DNA of 64,000 nucleotides, taken from contig NZ_JAUOSF010000004.1 of NCBI RefSeq assembly GCF_030548465.1, positions 372,001-436,000 of the forward strand, read 5' to 3'. The stretch is from Tamlana sp. 2_MG-2023. Its GTDB lineage: Bacteria; Bacteroidota; Bacteroidia; Flavobacteriales; Flavobacteriaceae. Below the pieces are notes generated by a model, which was not told the origin of the DNA, did not search any database, and saw only the letters and a program-made list of their open reading frames with translations. The position numbers and the translations under genes are program-made. Positions 1 to 9,745 of this stretch are shown in pieces (position 1 is the stretch's first letter; the number at the start of each line of letters is the position of its first letter).

Positions 1-2424
1 TGCTAAAGACAAAGTACCATTTAAAGATACTCTAACAACTTCGCCATTCACATCTCCAGCATTAATAGTTACTGAAGGTGATGGTGGATTAGCTACTGTT
101 TGTGAAAACGTCGTATTTCCATTACTGTCAATTACAGAAACTGTGAAATTTGACAATCTATTTGAACAACAGTTATCTGTTCTGTTGTAAATCACAATAT
201 CACCGATGCTTTGTGTTTGACCTAAATCAACTTGCCACCAAGCATCTGTTCCAGCCGAAGTATGAGTTACAGAACCACCCGACCAATTACCAGCAGTATT
301 TCCATCAATCGCTCTAGATGGTATTCCTCCATAGCCCACAGAGGACTGCGTTGCTGTACCGCTAAGTGCTAAGTTAGATCCTTCACCTGTGTTCGCTTCA
401 TTAACCGTCACGCTAGTGGTATCGGTATGATTACCATCATCAGTAGTTACAGTAATTGTAGCGTTACCTGCTGCATTAGCAGTAACAACGCCACTTGAGT
501 TTACTGATGCTACCGAAGTATTACTAGAACTATAGCTCACATCGGTATTTGAAGCATTTGATGGGCTAAGTGACACCGATAATTGCTGAGTTGCTCCTAT
601 AGAAAGACTCGTAGAACTTGGCGATAATGACACACTTGAAACGTTTATTGTTGAAGATGCCGCACCTTCTTGGCTCACGTTAATCGTCTGACTTGAAACT
701 CCAGAACCACTTACCGTAACTGTTCCTGATCTATCAGAATCACTTGTGTTTTCAGAAACTGTAATTGAAAAACTACCATTACTAGAACCTGAAGTAGGCG
801 AAATAGTAATCCACGATTGGTTATCGCTAACCGACCAACTTACGTTAGAAGATACATTTACGGTTTTCGTAGCGCCATCTGAAGCAAAATCACTAACCGA
901 AGAAACCGTTAAATAGTCCCCAGACGAACCATTTCCTGTAGCATCTAAGAAACTCGCTCCAACCGAAACACCAACCATACTATTTGTATGTGGTGAAAAT
1001 ATTGCTGAACCATTACCACCACTAACTTCATGAGCACCGGCATCCATATTAGAATTTGGCCTTGTGCGTCCTTCTATATCATTATTAACTGTAGAACTGT
1101 AACTGCTACCTGCTGCATTTGCTGCAGGTCCTGAAGCACTAGGTTTAAAAATCTCTCCACTTGCAGAAAAATTAGCATTGGCCTGAGAAATTCCAGAATC
1201 AGAAATACCAATAGTAGCACCTCCAAAAATATTACCTTCATAAGTCATGCCTTGACCTGTTCCAGAAATATCACCGCTAACAATATCAGTACGATCTGTA
1301 TAAACAACGTTATAGGCTAACACCCCTGTTGGGTCATAACTTGAACGGTCGTTATAAAAAATTGGAGAATCTACATTATATAAGGTGTTAAAAGCAACAA
1401 CGATACCATCTACTTTTTGGTAACCATTTGTTATACCACCAGAAGTATCTGAACCACCAACTAAGGTGATTCCGTTATTCCATTTATCCCCAGCACTTAC
1501 TAAGTCTTGAAAATAGTTATTAGTAATCACGTGGTAACTATCGGTAATTCTAATACCACCAGTACCTTCAACGTTTTCGCCTAAAAAGTAGTTTCCTTCC
1601 ACTGTGGCACGCGCACCATGTCTCATCACTAAAGAACCTCTACAGCTTCTAAAGGTGTTGTTTCGGTACGTGTTATCAGCACTTTTATTAGTGATAATTT
1701 CATTCTCGCCATCGGCTTTGTAGAAATAGTTTCCTTCTACAGTTACGCTTGCACTTTTATCTTGAAATTCGCTTGTACCAACACGAATAGTTTCACTATC
1801 ACCAGAGTGCGTCGTAGAGGGATCACGCTTAATATAATTGTAGAAATAATTATTTCTAATAATATGTCCAACAGGGTTAAAGTCATTATACTCTAACTCC
1901 ACAAGCACTAAAGCTCCTGGGCTATTTTTGTTCAGAAAAGAACAATTTTCAACCACGTTATTTGTACCGTAAAGTACTATCCAGCGGTGCTTGTCTGTTC
2001 CGCTTGGCGTTAAGTTGTTAAAACCACAGTTTCTAATTGTAGAATGATTGGCGTAAGCGCTACCCTTTCTAAATTGAATGTGGTTGTTACTTCCTGCTCC
2101 ACCGTTCCAGTAAAAGCCATCAATAATCACATAATCTCCAGAAATATCCATGTTGGTTAATCCTGTAAAAATTACACCACCTGGTGTTTCGGCTCTCAAA
2201 GTAATTGGATTGGAAGCCGTTCCATTTGCTGTAAAGTTGATACGTTGTTCAGCGCTATATGAACCGTTGGTCCAAGTAACCACATCTCCAGGAGATAGGC
2301 TTAAGCTGTTAAACTCATCTGCTGAGCTTACGGTGTAATCTGCACCAAAAGTTTGGAGGGCGCACAAAAAAGTCATCACGCACAGTGCCATATGGCCTAT
2401 CCGCTTAAATAAAACATGTTTCAT
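1..2424 (-). CDS. Secreted polysaccharide lyase family 6 (alginate/chondroitin lyase type), multidomain, 3' end outside window
   Basis: The first 808 codons are visible and the frame runs off the left edge. ATG at 2424 is followed by a signal peptide (about residues 1-27). Residues about 28-470 form a right-handed beta-helix of the PL6/chondroitinase B type: GDSETIRVG, then NEIITNKS with Lys247, then VMRHG with Arg268. The 21-residue spacing matches the catalytic Lys250/Arg271 of Pedobacter chondroitinase B. Next come a BACON-like Ig domain (about 500-586), a Big_2 Ig-like domain (about 592-672) and an F5/8-type-C / fucolectin-like carbohydrate-binding domain (about 678-808; motifs AIDGNT, AWWQVDLG, IYNRTDNCC). 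A C-terminal secretion domain is probably beyond the edge. Beta-elimination of alginate is the likeliest activity in a marine flavobacterium, but PL6 also contains chondroitin lyases, so the substrate is inferred. Confidence 0.9.
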   Translation of the reverse strand, partial: MKHVLFKRIGHMALCVMTFLCALQTFGADYTVSSADEFNSLSLSPGDVVTWTNGSYSAEQRINFTANGTASNPITLRAETPGGVIFTGLTNMDISGDYVIIDGFYWNGGAGSNNHIQFRKGSAYANHSTIRNCGFNNLTPSGTDKHRWIVLYGTNNVVENCSFLNKNSPGALVLVELEYNDFNPVGHIIRNNYFYNYIKRDPSTTHSGDSETIRVGTSEFQDKSASVTVEGNYFYKADGENEIITNKSADNTYRNNTFRSCRGSLVMRHGARATVEGNYFLGENVEGTGGIRITDSYHVITNNYFQDLVSAGDKWNNGITLVGGSDTSGGITNGYQKVDGIVVAFNTLYNVDSPIFYNDRSSYDPTGVLAYNVVYTDRTDIVSGDISGTGQGMTYEGNIFGGATIGISDSGISQANANFSASGEIFKPSASGPAANAAGSSYSSTVNNDIEGRTRPNSNMDAGAHEVSGGNGSAIFSPHTNSMVGVSVGASFLDATGNGSSGDYLTVSSVSDFASDGATKTVNVSSNVSWSVSDNQSWITISPTSGSSNGSFSITVSENTSDSDRSGTVTVSGSGVSSQTINVSQEGAASSTINVSSVSLSPSSTSLSIGATQQLSVSLSPSNASNTDVSYSSSNTSVASVNSSGVVTANAAGNATITVTTDDGNHTDTTSVTVNEANTGEGSNLALSGTATQSSVGYGGIPSRAIDGNTAGNWSGGSVTHTSAGTDAWWQVDLGQTQSIGDIVIYNRTDNCCSNRLSNFTVSVIDSNGNTTFSQTVANPPSPSVTINAGDVNGEVVRVSLNGTLSLA

Positions 2425-2475
2425 TTAGTTTAGTTTAATTTGTTAATTAATAAAATGGTTTAATTGGTAAATCAC

Positions 2476-2502
2476 TTTGGTATATCAATCTGGTTAACCA
2501 AA
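2476..2502 (-). promoter_or_regulatory. Operator-like double dyad upstream of the PL6 lyase
   Basis: A perfect 10-bp palindrome TGGTTAACCA (2491-2500) lies next to a near-palindrome TTGGTATATCAA (2477-2488), so the stretch opens with TTTGGT and closes with ACCAAA. It sits 52-78 bases before the lyase start codon. Paired TGGT/ACCA half-sites resemble sites of GntR/FadR-type regulators, and an AusR-type GntR regulator is known in marine flavobacterial alginate loci. No such regulator is in the window. The rest of 2425-2850 is AT-rich and shows no gene. Confidence 0.4.
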
Positions 2503-2846
2503 ATAATCGTACGGCAATGTAGAAGAAATCTTATCAACTAACAACTGAAAATCAATATTTTAGATAAAATACCCTTGTTAAAATCGATAAAATGCATTCG
2601 GTGAACGGCTGATTTTAAAGGATAAAATGAACCTAAATACACCGAAAACCATTGCTATATCTATAAAATTGGATAAATAAAAATGCTAAATACTTAAAAA
2701 AACAGCTAAAATTATAAACATTTAAAATCGGTTGTTTTTTATTAAAATTGAAATTTTGATATTCTAAAAAGTGACACAACAGTACTTTTTAGATTTTAAA
2801 ACAGAAATCCGACATAAACTCTAAGGCTATTACTAAAATTAACGAT

Positions 2847-2877
2847 AAAAAAAACCGCTACTCAAATAAGTAACGGT
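2847..2877 (-). terminator. Rho-independent terminator of the PhoD gene
   Basis: Hairpin ACCGcTACT / AGTAaCGGT with a 6-nt loop. Read leftward it is followed by a T-run (the A-run at 2847-2854). It lies about 30 bases past the phosphatase stop codon. Confidence 0.7.
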
Positions 2878-2904
2878 ATTTTATATCAGCTCGTAAAAAG
2901 ACTT

Positions 2905-4602
2905 CTATGCAAATGTAGCCGTATGGCCAATAGTGGTTGTATAAGATTCAGATAAAATAGTGTCTAGAAAAATCCATTCTGATTTCACTTCAGTTGAAGT
3001 AAAAGTAGCCATCATAAAGCCCCGCCTAGAAGCATCAAAATAACTTAAACCATCTACTAAAGTGGTCATAGCTTGCTCAAAACCTGCAATCATCTCTGGA
3101 CTTGTTGCTCCTAAGTAAGTTTCAAAACCAGGAGAACTTACACCTGCGGTTGCCAATTCAACCCCAACTTCAGTTCCTTGCTGACTTGTTAAAACATTAT
3201 GCCATGCATTATGGGTATCACCAGCTAGTGTCACCAGTTTTTTTCCGCTTAAAGCGTTATAAATAATTTCACGATCAACAGGATAACCATCCCAAGCATC
3301 TAAATTATAAGGAATAACCGTATTCACTCGAGCTTTTTCTGCATCTGTTAATGTAGGGTCACCTTGTTGTAACCTAACCTTGATAGTTGTTAATTCTGTA
3401 AGTGTTGTTGCAAAATTTTCAGACCCGAAAGCCATGAGTAATTCTGCTGGAATATACATATTCCCCATTAATACTTGCTGACCTAAAACTTGCCATTTGG
3501 CGTTATTGCCTTGCAATTGATTCGTTACCCAACTGAGTTGCTCTGCACCAAGTAGGGAACGCGAAGGATCACTTAAGGCGGTTTGAAAAGCTAACCCGTC
3601 AAATCCTGTGGCTGTAAAATAATCGGCTATATTTAATTGTTTATCACGTCCAATCACACGTGTGTCAAGCATAACAAGATTAACCAAGTTTCCTATATTA
3701 ATGCTACGATAAATAATATCATTTTTACCTGCGGACAACTGAGAAAAAGGCAAAAACTCGCTATAAGCTTGAAGGGCATTTTGTTTACGTGTTTCAAAAG
3801 AACCTTCGGTCGCTTCATCGTGATTTTCAGCACCATCTTTATACGTATCATTAGCAATTTCATGATCATCCCAAACACAAATAAAAGGTTTCTTTTGATG
3901 CGCTAATTGCAAAGACTTATCTGAACGGTATTGTTTATAACGTGTTCTATAATCTTCTAATGATAAAATTTCATGAGCAGGCTCATGTAGGCGGTTTAAG
4001 AAAGCATTCTCTACAGATGCACCATATCCGCCAGCTTCATATTCGTAAAAGTAATCCCCTAAATGCACGATGATATCAGCTTCGGAAGTCGCCATTGCAT
4101 CATAAGCATTAAATAATCCTGCTTGATAATTAGAACACGAGCAAACAGCCAACTTCACTTCTGAAGCTTGTTCTGGCAATGTAATGGTTTCTCCAACCAC
4201 TGAAATCGCATTGTCATCGCTATTTATAAAGCGGTAATACAATTTTTGATCTGGTTCCAATTCTGCTAACTCTACAGCAATAGTTAAATCACGAGAAGTC
4301 TCTGTGATTATTTTTCCAGATCTTAAAGTGGTATCAAAAGTAGCATCGGTTGATACCTCCCAAATAATTTCGCTATTTGCATTGGCATAGCGTGTCCAAA
4401 TAATAACACTTGAACTTGTTGGATCAAAACTTGCGACCCCTTGATCAAAGTTTTTGTTTGTTAGTTGTGATTCGTCATAGTCTTCTTGAAAACTGTCGTC
4501 GTCATTACTACAACTAATGAAATTTGGAGCTAGAATAATACCTCCTGTTGCTATTAGAGCCTTTTTTATAAAACCTCTTCTACCTGTGTTATTTTGTGCC
4601 AT
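2905..4602 (-). CDS. phoD: PhoD-type alkaline phosphatase / phosphodiesterase, Tat-exported lipoprotein
   Basis: 565 residues, normal for PhoD-like metallophosphatases. The N-terminus carries a twin-arginine motif RRGFIKK (residues 8-14), a hydrophobic stretch and a lipobox-like ISCS with Cys31 followed by an acidic DDD tether. This suggests Tat export and lipid anchoring. A PhoD N-terminal fibronectin-like domain covers about residues 45-145. Metal-binding motifs follow in order: HLGDYFYEY, WDDHEIANDTY, MLDTR, and LAGDTHNAWHN near the C-terminus. The enzyme is expected to release phosphate from phosphomono- or diesters outside the cytoplasm, using Ca/Fe. It is a single gene with its own terminator; no Pho box was identified. 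Confidence 0.9.
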   Translation of the reverse strand: MAQNNTGRRGFIKKALIATGGIILAPNFISCSNDDDSFQEDYDESQLTNKNFDQGVASFDPTSSSVIIWTRYANANSEIIWEVSTDATFDTTLRSGKIITETSRDLTIAVELAELEPDQKLYYRFINSDDNAISVVGETITLPEQASEVKLAVCSCSNYQAGLFNAYDAMATSEADIIVHLGDYFYEYEAGGYGASVENAFLNRLHEPAHEILSLEDYRTRYKQYRSDKSLQLAHQKKPFICVWDDHEIANDTYKDGAENHDEATEGSFETRKQNALQAYSEFLPFSQLSAGKNDIIYRSINIGNLVNLVMLDTRVIGRDKQLNIADYFTATGFDGLAFQTALSDPSRSLLGAEQLSWVTNQLQGNNAKWQVLGQQVLMGNMYIPAELLMAFGSENFATTLTELTTIKVRLQQGDPTLTDAEKARVNTVIPYNLDAWDGYPVDREIIYNALSGKKLVTLAGDTHNAWHNVLTSQQGTEVGVELATAGVSSPGFETYLGATSPEMIAGFEQAMTTLVDGLSYFDASRRGFMMATFTSTEVKSEWIFLDTILSESYTTTIGHTATFA

Positions 4603-4752
4603 TTGTCTTTTTGTTCAAATTTGCTCCAATAAAAACACACCGAGGTTAGAAAATCTTTAATTGTATGTTACTTTATATTGGATGATTTATATCATTAAAA
4701 ATGAAAAGTTATAAAAAATTTAAAACATTAGGCATAGTCTATGAAAACAAAA

Positions 4753-4779
4753 AACCCGAAGCCTAAGAGCTTCGGGTTT
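4753..4779 (-). terminator. Rho-independent terminator of trxB
   Basis: Strong hairpin ACCCGAAGC / GCTTCGGGT with a 5-6 nt loop. A-rich flank on the left gives the T-tract for leftward transcription. It lies 26 bases beyond the trxB stop codon. Confidence 0.8.
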
Positions 4780-4804
4780 AATATATATCTAAAAATATAT
4801 TGTA

Positions 4805-5785
4805 TTAATTGTAAGTCGACGTTGCTACTTCAAAATTAGCATCTTTAGAAGCTAAATAACGTTCAGCATCTAGAGCAGCCATACATCCAGTACCAGCAGC
4901 CGTAATAGCTTGTCTGTAAACATGATCGGCAGCATCACCAGACACAAATACGCCCTCGACATTAGTTTTAGCTGTTCCTGGTACATTGATAATATAACCA
5001 GTTTCATCTAATTCCAAGAAACCTTTAAAGATATCGGTGTTTGGCTTATGACCAATAGCCACAAAAAATCCAGTTGCTGGAATATCTTGTTTTTCTTTAG
5101 TTTCTTTATTGTAAACACGTACCCCGTGAACCACTTGCCCGTCACCTAAAACTTCATCAGTTTCAGTATTGAAAAGGATTTCAATGTTTTCGGTGTTTTT
5201 CACACGGTCTGCCATGATTTTAGAGGCTCTAAACTCATCTCTACGCACAAGCATCGTAACTTTTTTACAAAGTTTCGATAAATAATGTGCTTCTTCACAT
5301 GCAGAATCTCCGGCACCTACGATAACCACTTCTTGGTTTCTGTAGAAGAACCCATCACATACGGCACAAGCAGAAACTCCACCACCAAGTTTTAAATATT
5401 TTTGCTCAGAATCTAATCCTAAATATTTGGCAGAAGCTCCTGTAGAAATAATCACTGTATCAGCGTGTATCTCTTTCTCTCCATTAACCCAAACCTTATG
5501 TACATCTCCAGAAAAATCAACTTTAGTAACCCAGCCATCACGAACATCTGCTTCGAAGCGTTCCGCTTGTTTTTGCAGTTCCATCATCATTTCTGGCCCA
5601 GTTACGCCTTCTGGATAACCTGGGAAATTCTCAACTTCATTAGTTGTTGTTAATTGACCTCCAGGTTGCGTACCTTGATATAAAACAGGACTCATATTCG
5701 CTCTTGCCGCATAAATCGCTGCGGTATAACCTGCAGGTCCCGAACCTATAATTAGGCATTTTACTTTTTCTATTGTATCAGACAT
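4805..5785 (-). CDS. trxB: Thioredoxin-disulfide reductase
   Basis: 326 residues, a typical low-molecular-weight TrxR. FAD-binding GSGPAGYTAAIYAA (about 15-28), redox-active CAVCDG with Cys140/Cys143, NADPH-binding GAGDSACEEA and the C-terminal FAD motif FVSGDAAD are all present. It transfers electrons from NADPH to thioredoxin in the cytoplasm, keeping ribonucleotide reductase and peroxiredoxins reduced. The gene is transcribed alone, with terminators on both sides (4753 and 5885). Start ATG at 5785 precedes a usual N-terminus. Nothing is anomalous. Confidence 0.97.
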   Translation of the reverse strand: MSDTIEKVKCLIIGSGPAGYTAAIYAARANMSPVLYQGTQPGGQLTTTNEVENFPGYPEGVTGPEMMMELQKQAERFEADVRDGWVTKVDFSGDVHKVWVNGEKEIHADTVIISTGASAKYLGLDSEQKYLKLGGGVSACAVCDGFFYRNQEVVIVGAGDSACEEAHYLSKLCKKVTMLVRRDEFRASKIMADRVKNTENIEILFNTETDEVLGDGQVVHGVRVYNKETKEKQDIPATGFFVAIGHKPNTDIFKGFLELDETGYIINVPGTAKTNVEGVFVSGDAADHVYRQAITAAGTGCMAALDAERYLASKDANFEVATSTYN

Positions 5786-5884
5786 AATCTTAACTTTTTA
5801 ACATCACAAAAGTAGGTTTTTTGTTAGAAAACTTACAGTTAAGTTATCAACAGTTTTTATAAAGTCATAAAATTTAACTATATA

Positions 5885-5912
5885 AAAAAAGCCTCGACAA
5901 ACGAGGCTTTAA
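5885..5912 (-). terminator. Rho-independent terminator of the PPIase gene
   Basis: Hairpin AAGCCTCG / CGAGGCTT with a 5-nt loop, A-run to the left, 24 bases past the stop codon of the leftward SurA/PpiD-like gene. Confidence 0.75.
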
Positions 5913-5935
5913 TTTTAATCTATGTTTTTAAACGC

Positions 5936-8065
5936 TTATTGAATTTGCGTTGCAGCTCTATTATCTTCAATTTCTGCAGATTCTTTTAAGGCATTGTATA
6001 ATCTAGAATTTACAATACCTGTTTTTTGTTGCTCTACACGGTTAGCAGCAGCTTGGTAGTTATCTAATTTCACTGCTGGAGTTACCTTAGTTACTTGCAC
6101 CGCATACACACCTTTTACACCTTCTAATAAACCAGAAGTTTCTCCTTCATTTAATCCGAAAGCCGCTCCAACAACGTATGGCTCTCTTCCTGCCCCAGAA
6201 ATTGTTGGGTTTTTCATATTAACTCCTGTAGCAGCTTTTACTGTAGTTTTTTCAGCTGCAGCGATATCTTCTAAACTTTCAACAGAAATTCTATCTTTAA
6301 TCATTTCAGCTTTTTTCTCTTTTCTAAGAATTGGTAAAACTGTCGCAGTAGCATCATCAACAGACATTAACCCTGCTTCGTTTTGCGCTACTACTTGAGC
6401 AATTACATAACCCCCAGGAATGTTGAAACGTTTGATGTCACCAACTTCAACTTGTTCTTCAAAAGCCCAACGTACAATTGGTCTTTGGTTTCCAACACCA
6501 GGAATACTTTCATCTAAAACTTTAATTCCATTTACTGGTCTCACAGTAAATTTGTTTTCTTTTGCTACTGCTTCAAAATCACCTTCTCCAGCATTAATTT
6601 CAAAGTTAGAAGCATCTCTAAATACTTTATCGGTTGTAGCTTCAGATGGCTCGATTCTTCTAGCAATCGTTCCAACCTGCACTGCTTTTTTAGGATCTGT
6701 AAGCCCTTCGATTTCGATAATATGAAAACCAAATACAGTTTTAACAACTCCTAAATCTCCAACTTCTCCACCAAATTCAAAATCGTTAAATTCTGGAACC
6801 ATGCTGTTATATGGATGCCAGTCGTAACGCCCTTCATTAGTAACACTTCCTTGATCTGAAGAATATTCAGTAACAAATTCAGAAAATTTAGAACGATCCG
6901 TTTTTAATACTGTCAATAAACTATCAGCAAGTGTTTTAGCTTGTTCCTGTGTTTTAGTTACTTCTGGAGTTGCACTTTGCGCACCTAAGTGAGGAATTAA
7001 AATGTGTCTCACTTTAGCTGAGTCTGGAATTTGCTTTACAGCAATTACTTTAGATATCTTAAAGAATCCTGCTTCTTTATAAGGACCATATACTTCTCCT
7101 TCATTTAGGTTAAAAATATCGTCAGCAAACTCAGATGTTAAACCTCCTTTGAATACAAAATTATCATTGAATTTAATATCTGATGCTGCAACAGAGTTGA
7201 TATAATCTTCATTATCTGTAGCTTCAGAAAAAGCCGTAATCACGTTTTTTCTCCCGTCTGCATCAACTAATTGTCCCTTTTTGTATCTGTTTAATTCAGC
7301 TTTTATACTCTTTTCATCTTCTATAGAAGCTTCTTCTTTAAATTCTACAAAACGAATATCTCTTGAAGCTTCAACTTCAAATTGATTTTTGTGTTCATTG
7401 ATATAATCTGAAATATCAGATTTTGATACTTTAACTAAGCTATCTGAAATTGTAGAATAAGCAATTTGAACATATTTAAGATCCACTTTGTTTCCTTCTA
7501 AATTATGCTCTAATTCACCTTCAGCAAGCGTACCTACTAAACCAGCTTTAACCATATTGTAATAATTTTGGTTAAGTGCGTTGGAAGCGATTTGCTTTTC
7601 GTAGTTTACCCAACTTTCAAATCCTGCTGGAGAAGTTTCTTTTAAGTTAGCAATGTATTCGTTCAATTTATTTTCGTCGAATAAACCAGCTTCATTTAAA
7701 AACTCAGGACTTGTAGCTAAAGATGTTCTCAATAAATCTCTCATTTGATCTTTCTCTACAGTAATTCCAAGCTCTTCAAATTGAGTTTCCATAATGGCTT
7801 GTCTTACTTCTTGCTCCCATACACGGTTCATCACCTGAGTATTTGTTGCAGAGGGTCCAGCTTGTCTTTGAGCTATCTCAACCTTTTGTAAAAAGGCTTC
7901 ACGCGTAATTTCTTTACCGTTAACCGTAGCTATAACGTTTTGCGATTTTGCTGTAAGTGCATCTGAGTTTTTGAACAAATCTGCCAATACAAAAGCAAAA
8001 AGCGCTAACGCAATAATTAATATTAAGAATAGTGAACGTTGTCTAATCTTGTTTAAAACTGCCAT
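5936..8065 (-). CDS. PpiD-like membrane-anchored peptidyl-prolyl cis-trans isomerase / chaperone
   Basis: 709 residues. One N-terminal membrane segment (about 11-30, after a KIRQR basic start) anchors a periplasmic body. A SurA_N-like helical chaperone domain follows to about residue 230, then a parvulin rotamase domain starting near KVRHILIPH (about 345-460) with the usual WHPYNSMVPEF/GVVKTVFGFHIIEI elements, then a long C-terminal region seen in the Bacteroidota form. The architecture is that of PpiD: folding assistance for exported outer-membrane proteins at the periplasmic face of the inner membrane. It lies downstream of the CorC-type gene (131-base gap) and may share its transcript. Confidence 0.88.
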   Translation of the reverse strand: MAVLNKIRQRSLFLILIIALALFAFVLADLFKNSDALTAKSQNVIATVNGKEITREAFLQKVEIAQRQAGPSATNTQVMNRVWEQEVRQAIMETQFEELGITVEKDQMRDLLRTSLATSPEFLNEAGLFDENKLNEYIANLKETSPAGFESWVNYEKQIASNALNQNYYNMVKAGLVGTLAEGELEHNLEGNKVDLKYVQIAYSTISDSLVKVSKSDISDYINEHKNQFEVEASRDIRFVEFKEEASIEDEKSIKAELNRYKKGQLVDADGRKNVITAFSEATDNEDYINSVAASDIKFNDNFVFKGGLTSEFADDIFNLNEGEVYGPYKEAGFFKISKVIAVKQIPDSAKVRHILIPHLGAQSATPEVTKTQEQAKTLADSLLTVLKTDRSKFSEFVTEYSSDQGSVTNEGRYDWHPYNSMVPEFNDFEFGGEVGDLGVVKTVFGFHIIEIEGLTDPKKAVQVGTIARRIEPSEATTDKVFRDASNFEINAGEGDFEAVAKENKFTVRPVNGIKVLDESIPGVGNQRPIVRWAFEEQVEVGDIKRFNIPGGYVIAQVVAQNEAGLMSVDDATATVLPILRKEKKAEMIKDRISVESLEDIAAAEKTTVKAATGVNMKNPTISGAGREPYVVGAAFGLNEGETSGLLEGVKGVYAVQVTKVTPAVKLDNYQAAANRVEQQKTGIVNSRLYNALKESAEIEDNRAATQIQ

Positions 8066-8196
8066 TTGTAAATTAAATTTTTAATATCCTTTTGGGGATT
8101 TCTAGTTAAGTTGCTGTCAATTACACGCTAACTGACAAAAATATCGTGCGCGAAAATACCATTTTCCTTTTAATAATAAAAATAGAACTATGTATT

Positions 8197-9486
8197 TTAA
8201 TCGTCATCTAACACAATAAGTTCGACCAAATCAATTTTAGTATTTGACACCTCTAAAATGGTGAATTGAAAGTTGTCTATTTTAACGATATCGTTTTGAG
8301 TAGGAATTTCTTCGGTGTGGTTTACGATTAAACCACCAAGTGTTTCATAATTCTCACTATCAGGCAGTTCAAGCTTATAAGTTTCATTAATATAATCGAC
8401 TTCCAAGCGGGCTGAAAACTTATAGGTTTCATCATCAAGAATATCTTCAATCAAATCTACCGAATCATGTTCATCTTCAATTTCTCCAAAAAGTTCCTCT
8501 ACAATATCCTCAACGGTCATGATGCCTGATGTTCCTCCATATTCATCTAAAACTACAGCAATACTGCGTCGTTTTTTAGTGAGTACACTAAGTACATCTT
8601 TAACTAATACTGTTTCCGGAACAAATTCTACAGGCGTTATCATAGCCTTGATGTTACTTGCTTTTTTGAATAACTCGAAAGAATGCACATAGCCAATCAC
8701 ATCGTCGATCGTTTCTTTATAAACGAGTATTTTAGTACGGCCTGTTTCGGTAAATAAAGCATTTAGCGATTTTATAGAATCGTTAATTTCAACGGCAATG
8801 ATTTCAGTTCGAGGAATCATCACTTCTCGCGCTTTAACTTCTGAAAACTCTAAAGCGTTTTGAAAGATTTGAATTTCACTATCTACATCGTCATGAGATT
8901 CTACAGATTGCATTTGCTCACTAATATAGTTTCCTAGTTCAACCTTGGTAAAGGCTAATTGAATTTGGTCACCTTCTGTTTTAAAAAATACTTTTAAAAG
9001 AAAATCGGAGATCCAAATCACAAAATCTGATACCAATGAAAAAAGAATATAGAAGAAGTACGCCGGAATCGCCAAAGCTTTAATCAGGCTATTGGCATAA
9101 ATTTGAAAAAATACTTTAGGAAGAAATTCGGCCGTAATTAATATGACTAATGTTGAAATAATAGTCTGTGAAAGCAAGCTTAAATCGGTTAATAAATAAT
9201 CGATAAAAGCATAAGATGTTGGCACTAATGACTGAAACCAGTCTACCAATAAATCGCCCATAAAAAACCCATAAATAACCAAGGCAATATTATTACCTAT
9301 AAGCATTGTGGTTATAAATTTTGAAGGTTTTGCGGTAAGCTTACTTAAGGCTTTTGCCAGTAAACCATCTTGTTTTTTTTCAATTTCAATATGAATTTTG
9401 TTGGAAGACACATAAGCGATTTCCATTCCTGAAAAAAAAGCAGAAAGAATTAAAGTCACTACTATTATAACAACAAAGGCACTCAT
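8197..9486 (-). CDS. CNNM/CorC-family membrane protein (DUF21, tandem CBS, CorC_HlyC)
   Basis: 429 residues. The N-terminal DUF21/CNNM domain has about four membrane segments (about 3-25, 55-80, 95-120, 130-155) including FFSGMEIAYVSSN. A tandem CBS pair covers about 205-335, with VMIPRTEI, VVLDEYGGTSGIMTVEDIVEE and FGEIEDEHD, and a CorC_HlyC domain ends the protein. Family members are linked to Mg/Co efflux or ion homeostasis. GldE of gliding flavobacteria has the same architecture, but it usually lies beside gldD, which is absent here. The start ATG overlaps the preceding stop as TAATG, implying translational coupling with the 64-residue gene. Confidence 0.85.
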   Translation of the reverse strand: MSAFVVIIVVTLILSAFFSGMEIAYVSSNKIHIEIEKKQDGLLAKALSKLTAKPSKFITTMLIGNNIALVIYGFFMGDLLVDWFQSLVPTSYAFIDYLLTDLSLLSQTIISTLVILITAEFLPKVFFQIYANSLIKALAIPAYFFYILFSLVSDFVIWISDFLLKVFFKTEGDQIQLAFTKVELGNYISEQMQSVESHDDVDSEIQIFQNALEFSEVKAREVMIPRTEIIAVEINDSIKSLNALFTETGRTKILVYKETIDDVIGYVHSFELFKKASNIKAMITPVEFVPETVLVKDVLSVLTKKRRSIAVVLDEYGGTSGIMTVEDIVEELFGEIEDEHDSVDLIEDILDDETYKFSARLEVDYINETYKLELPDSENYETLGGLIVNHTEEIPTQNDIVKIDNFQFTILEVSNTKIDLVELIVLDDD

Positions 9487-9680
9487 TAGTTTGAATTGTC
9501 TTTATCTTGATATTTCTTTCTAAATTTTGTTCTAAAGAAATACATAAAAATAGCCAAGCCAGCTAAGGCCAAAGACAAATAAGCTTGTCCTGGATCTTTA
9601 TTCCATTTTGAAACGCCATCATATATAAAAAGTACTGCGAATACTAAATAAGCAATGTGAAAAATCTTAGAATATTTCAT
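9486..9680 (-). CDS. Small two-helix membrane protein, unknown function
   Basis: 64 residues with two hydrophobic segments (about 7-20 and 33-49) separated by a short polar loop (SKWNKDPGQ) and a basic C-terminal tail. I do not recognise a named family. It is joined to the CorC-type gene by a TAATG stop/start overlap and lies 65 bases after lptC, within the leftward coaX-to-CorC block, so it is a real gene and probably works at the inner membrane. Confidence 0.75.
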   Translation of the reverse strand: MKYSKIFHIAYLVFAVLFIYDGVSKWNKDPGQAYLSLALAGLAIFMYFFRTKFRKKYQDKDNSN

Positions 9681-9745
9681 TGGGTTTGTGTAATTTACTA
9701 AATGTAAAGATAATTAAAATTGAGAAGCTGATTATAATAATAGAA

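Noticed and set aside
2150-2338. Plus-strand open frame inside the PL6 gene
   Set aside because: It lies on the opposite strand of a long, well-supported coding region and has no recognisable content.
3637-3906. Opposite-strand frames inside the PhoD gene
   Set aside because: The PhoD reading frame has all family motifs; these frames are by-products of its codon use.
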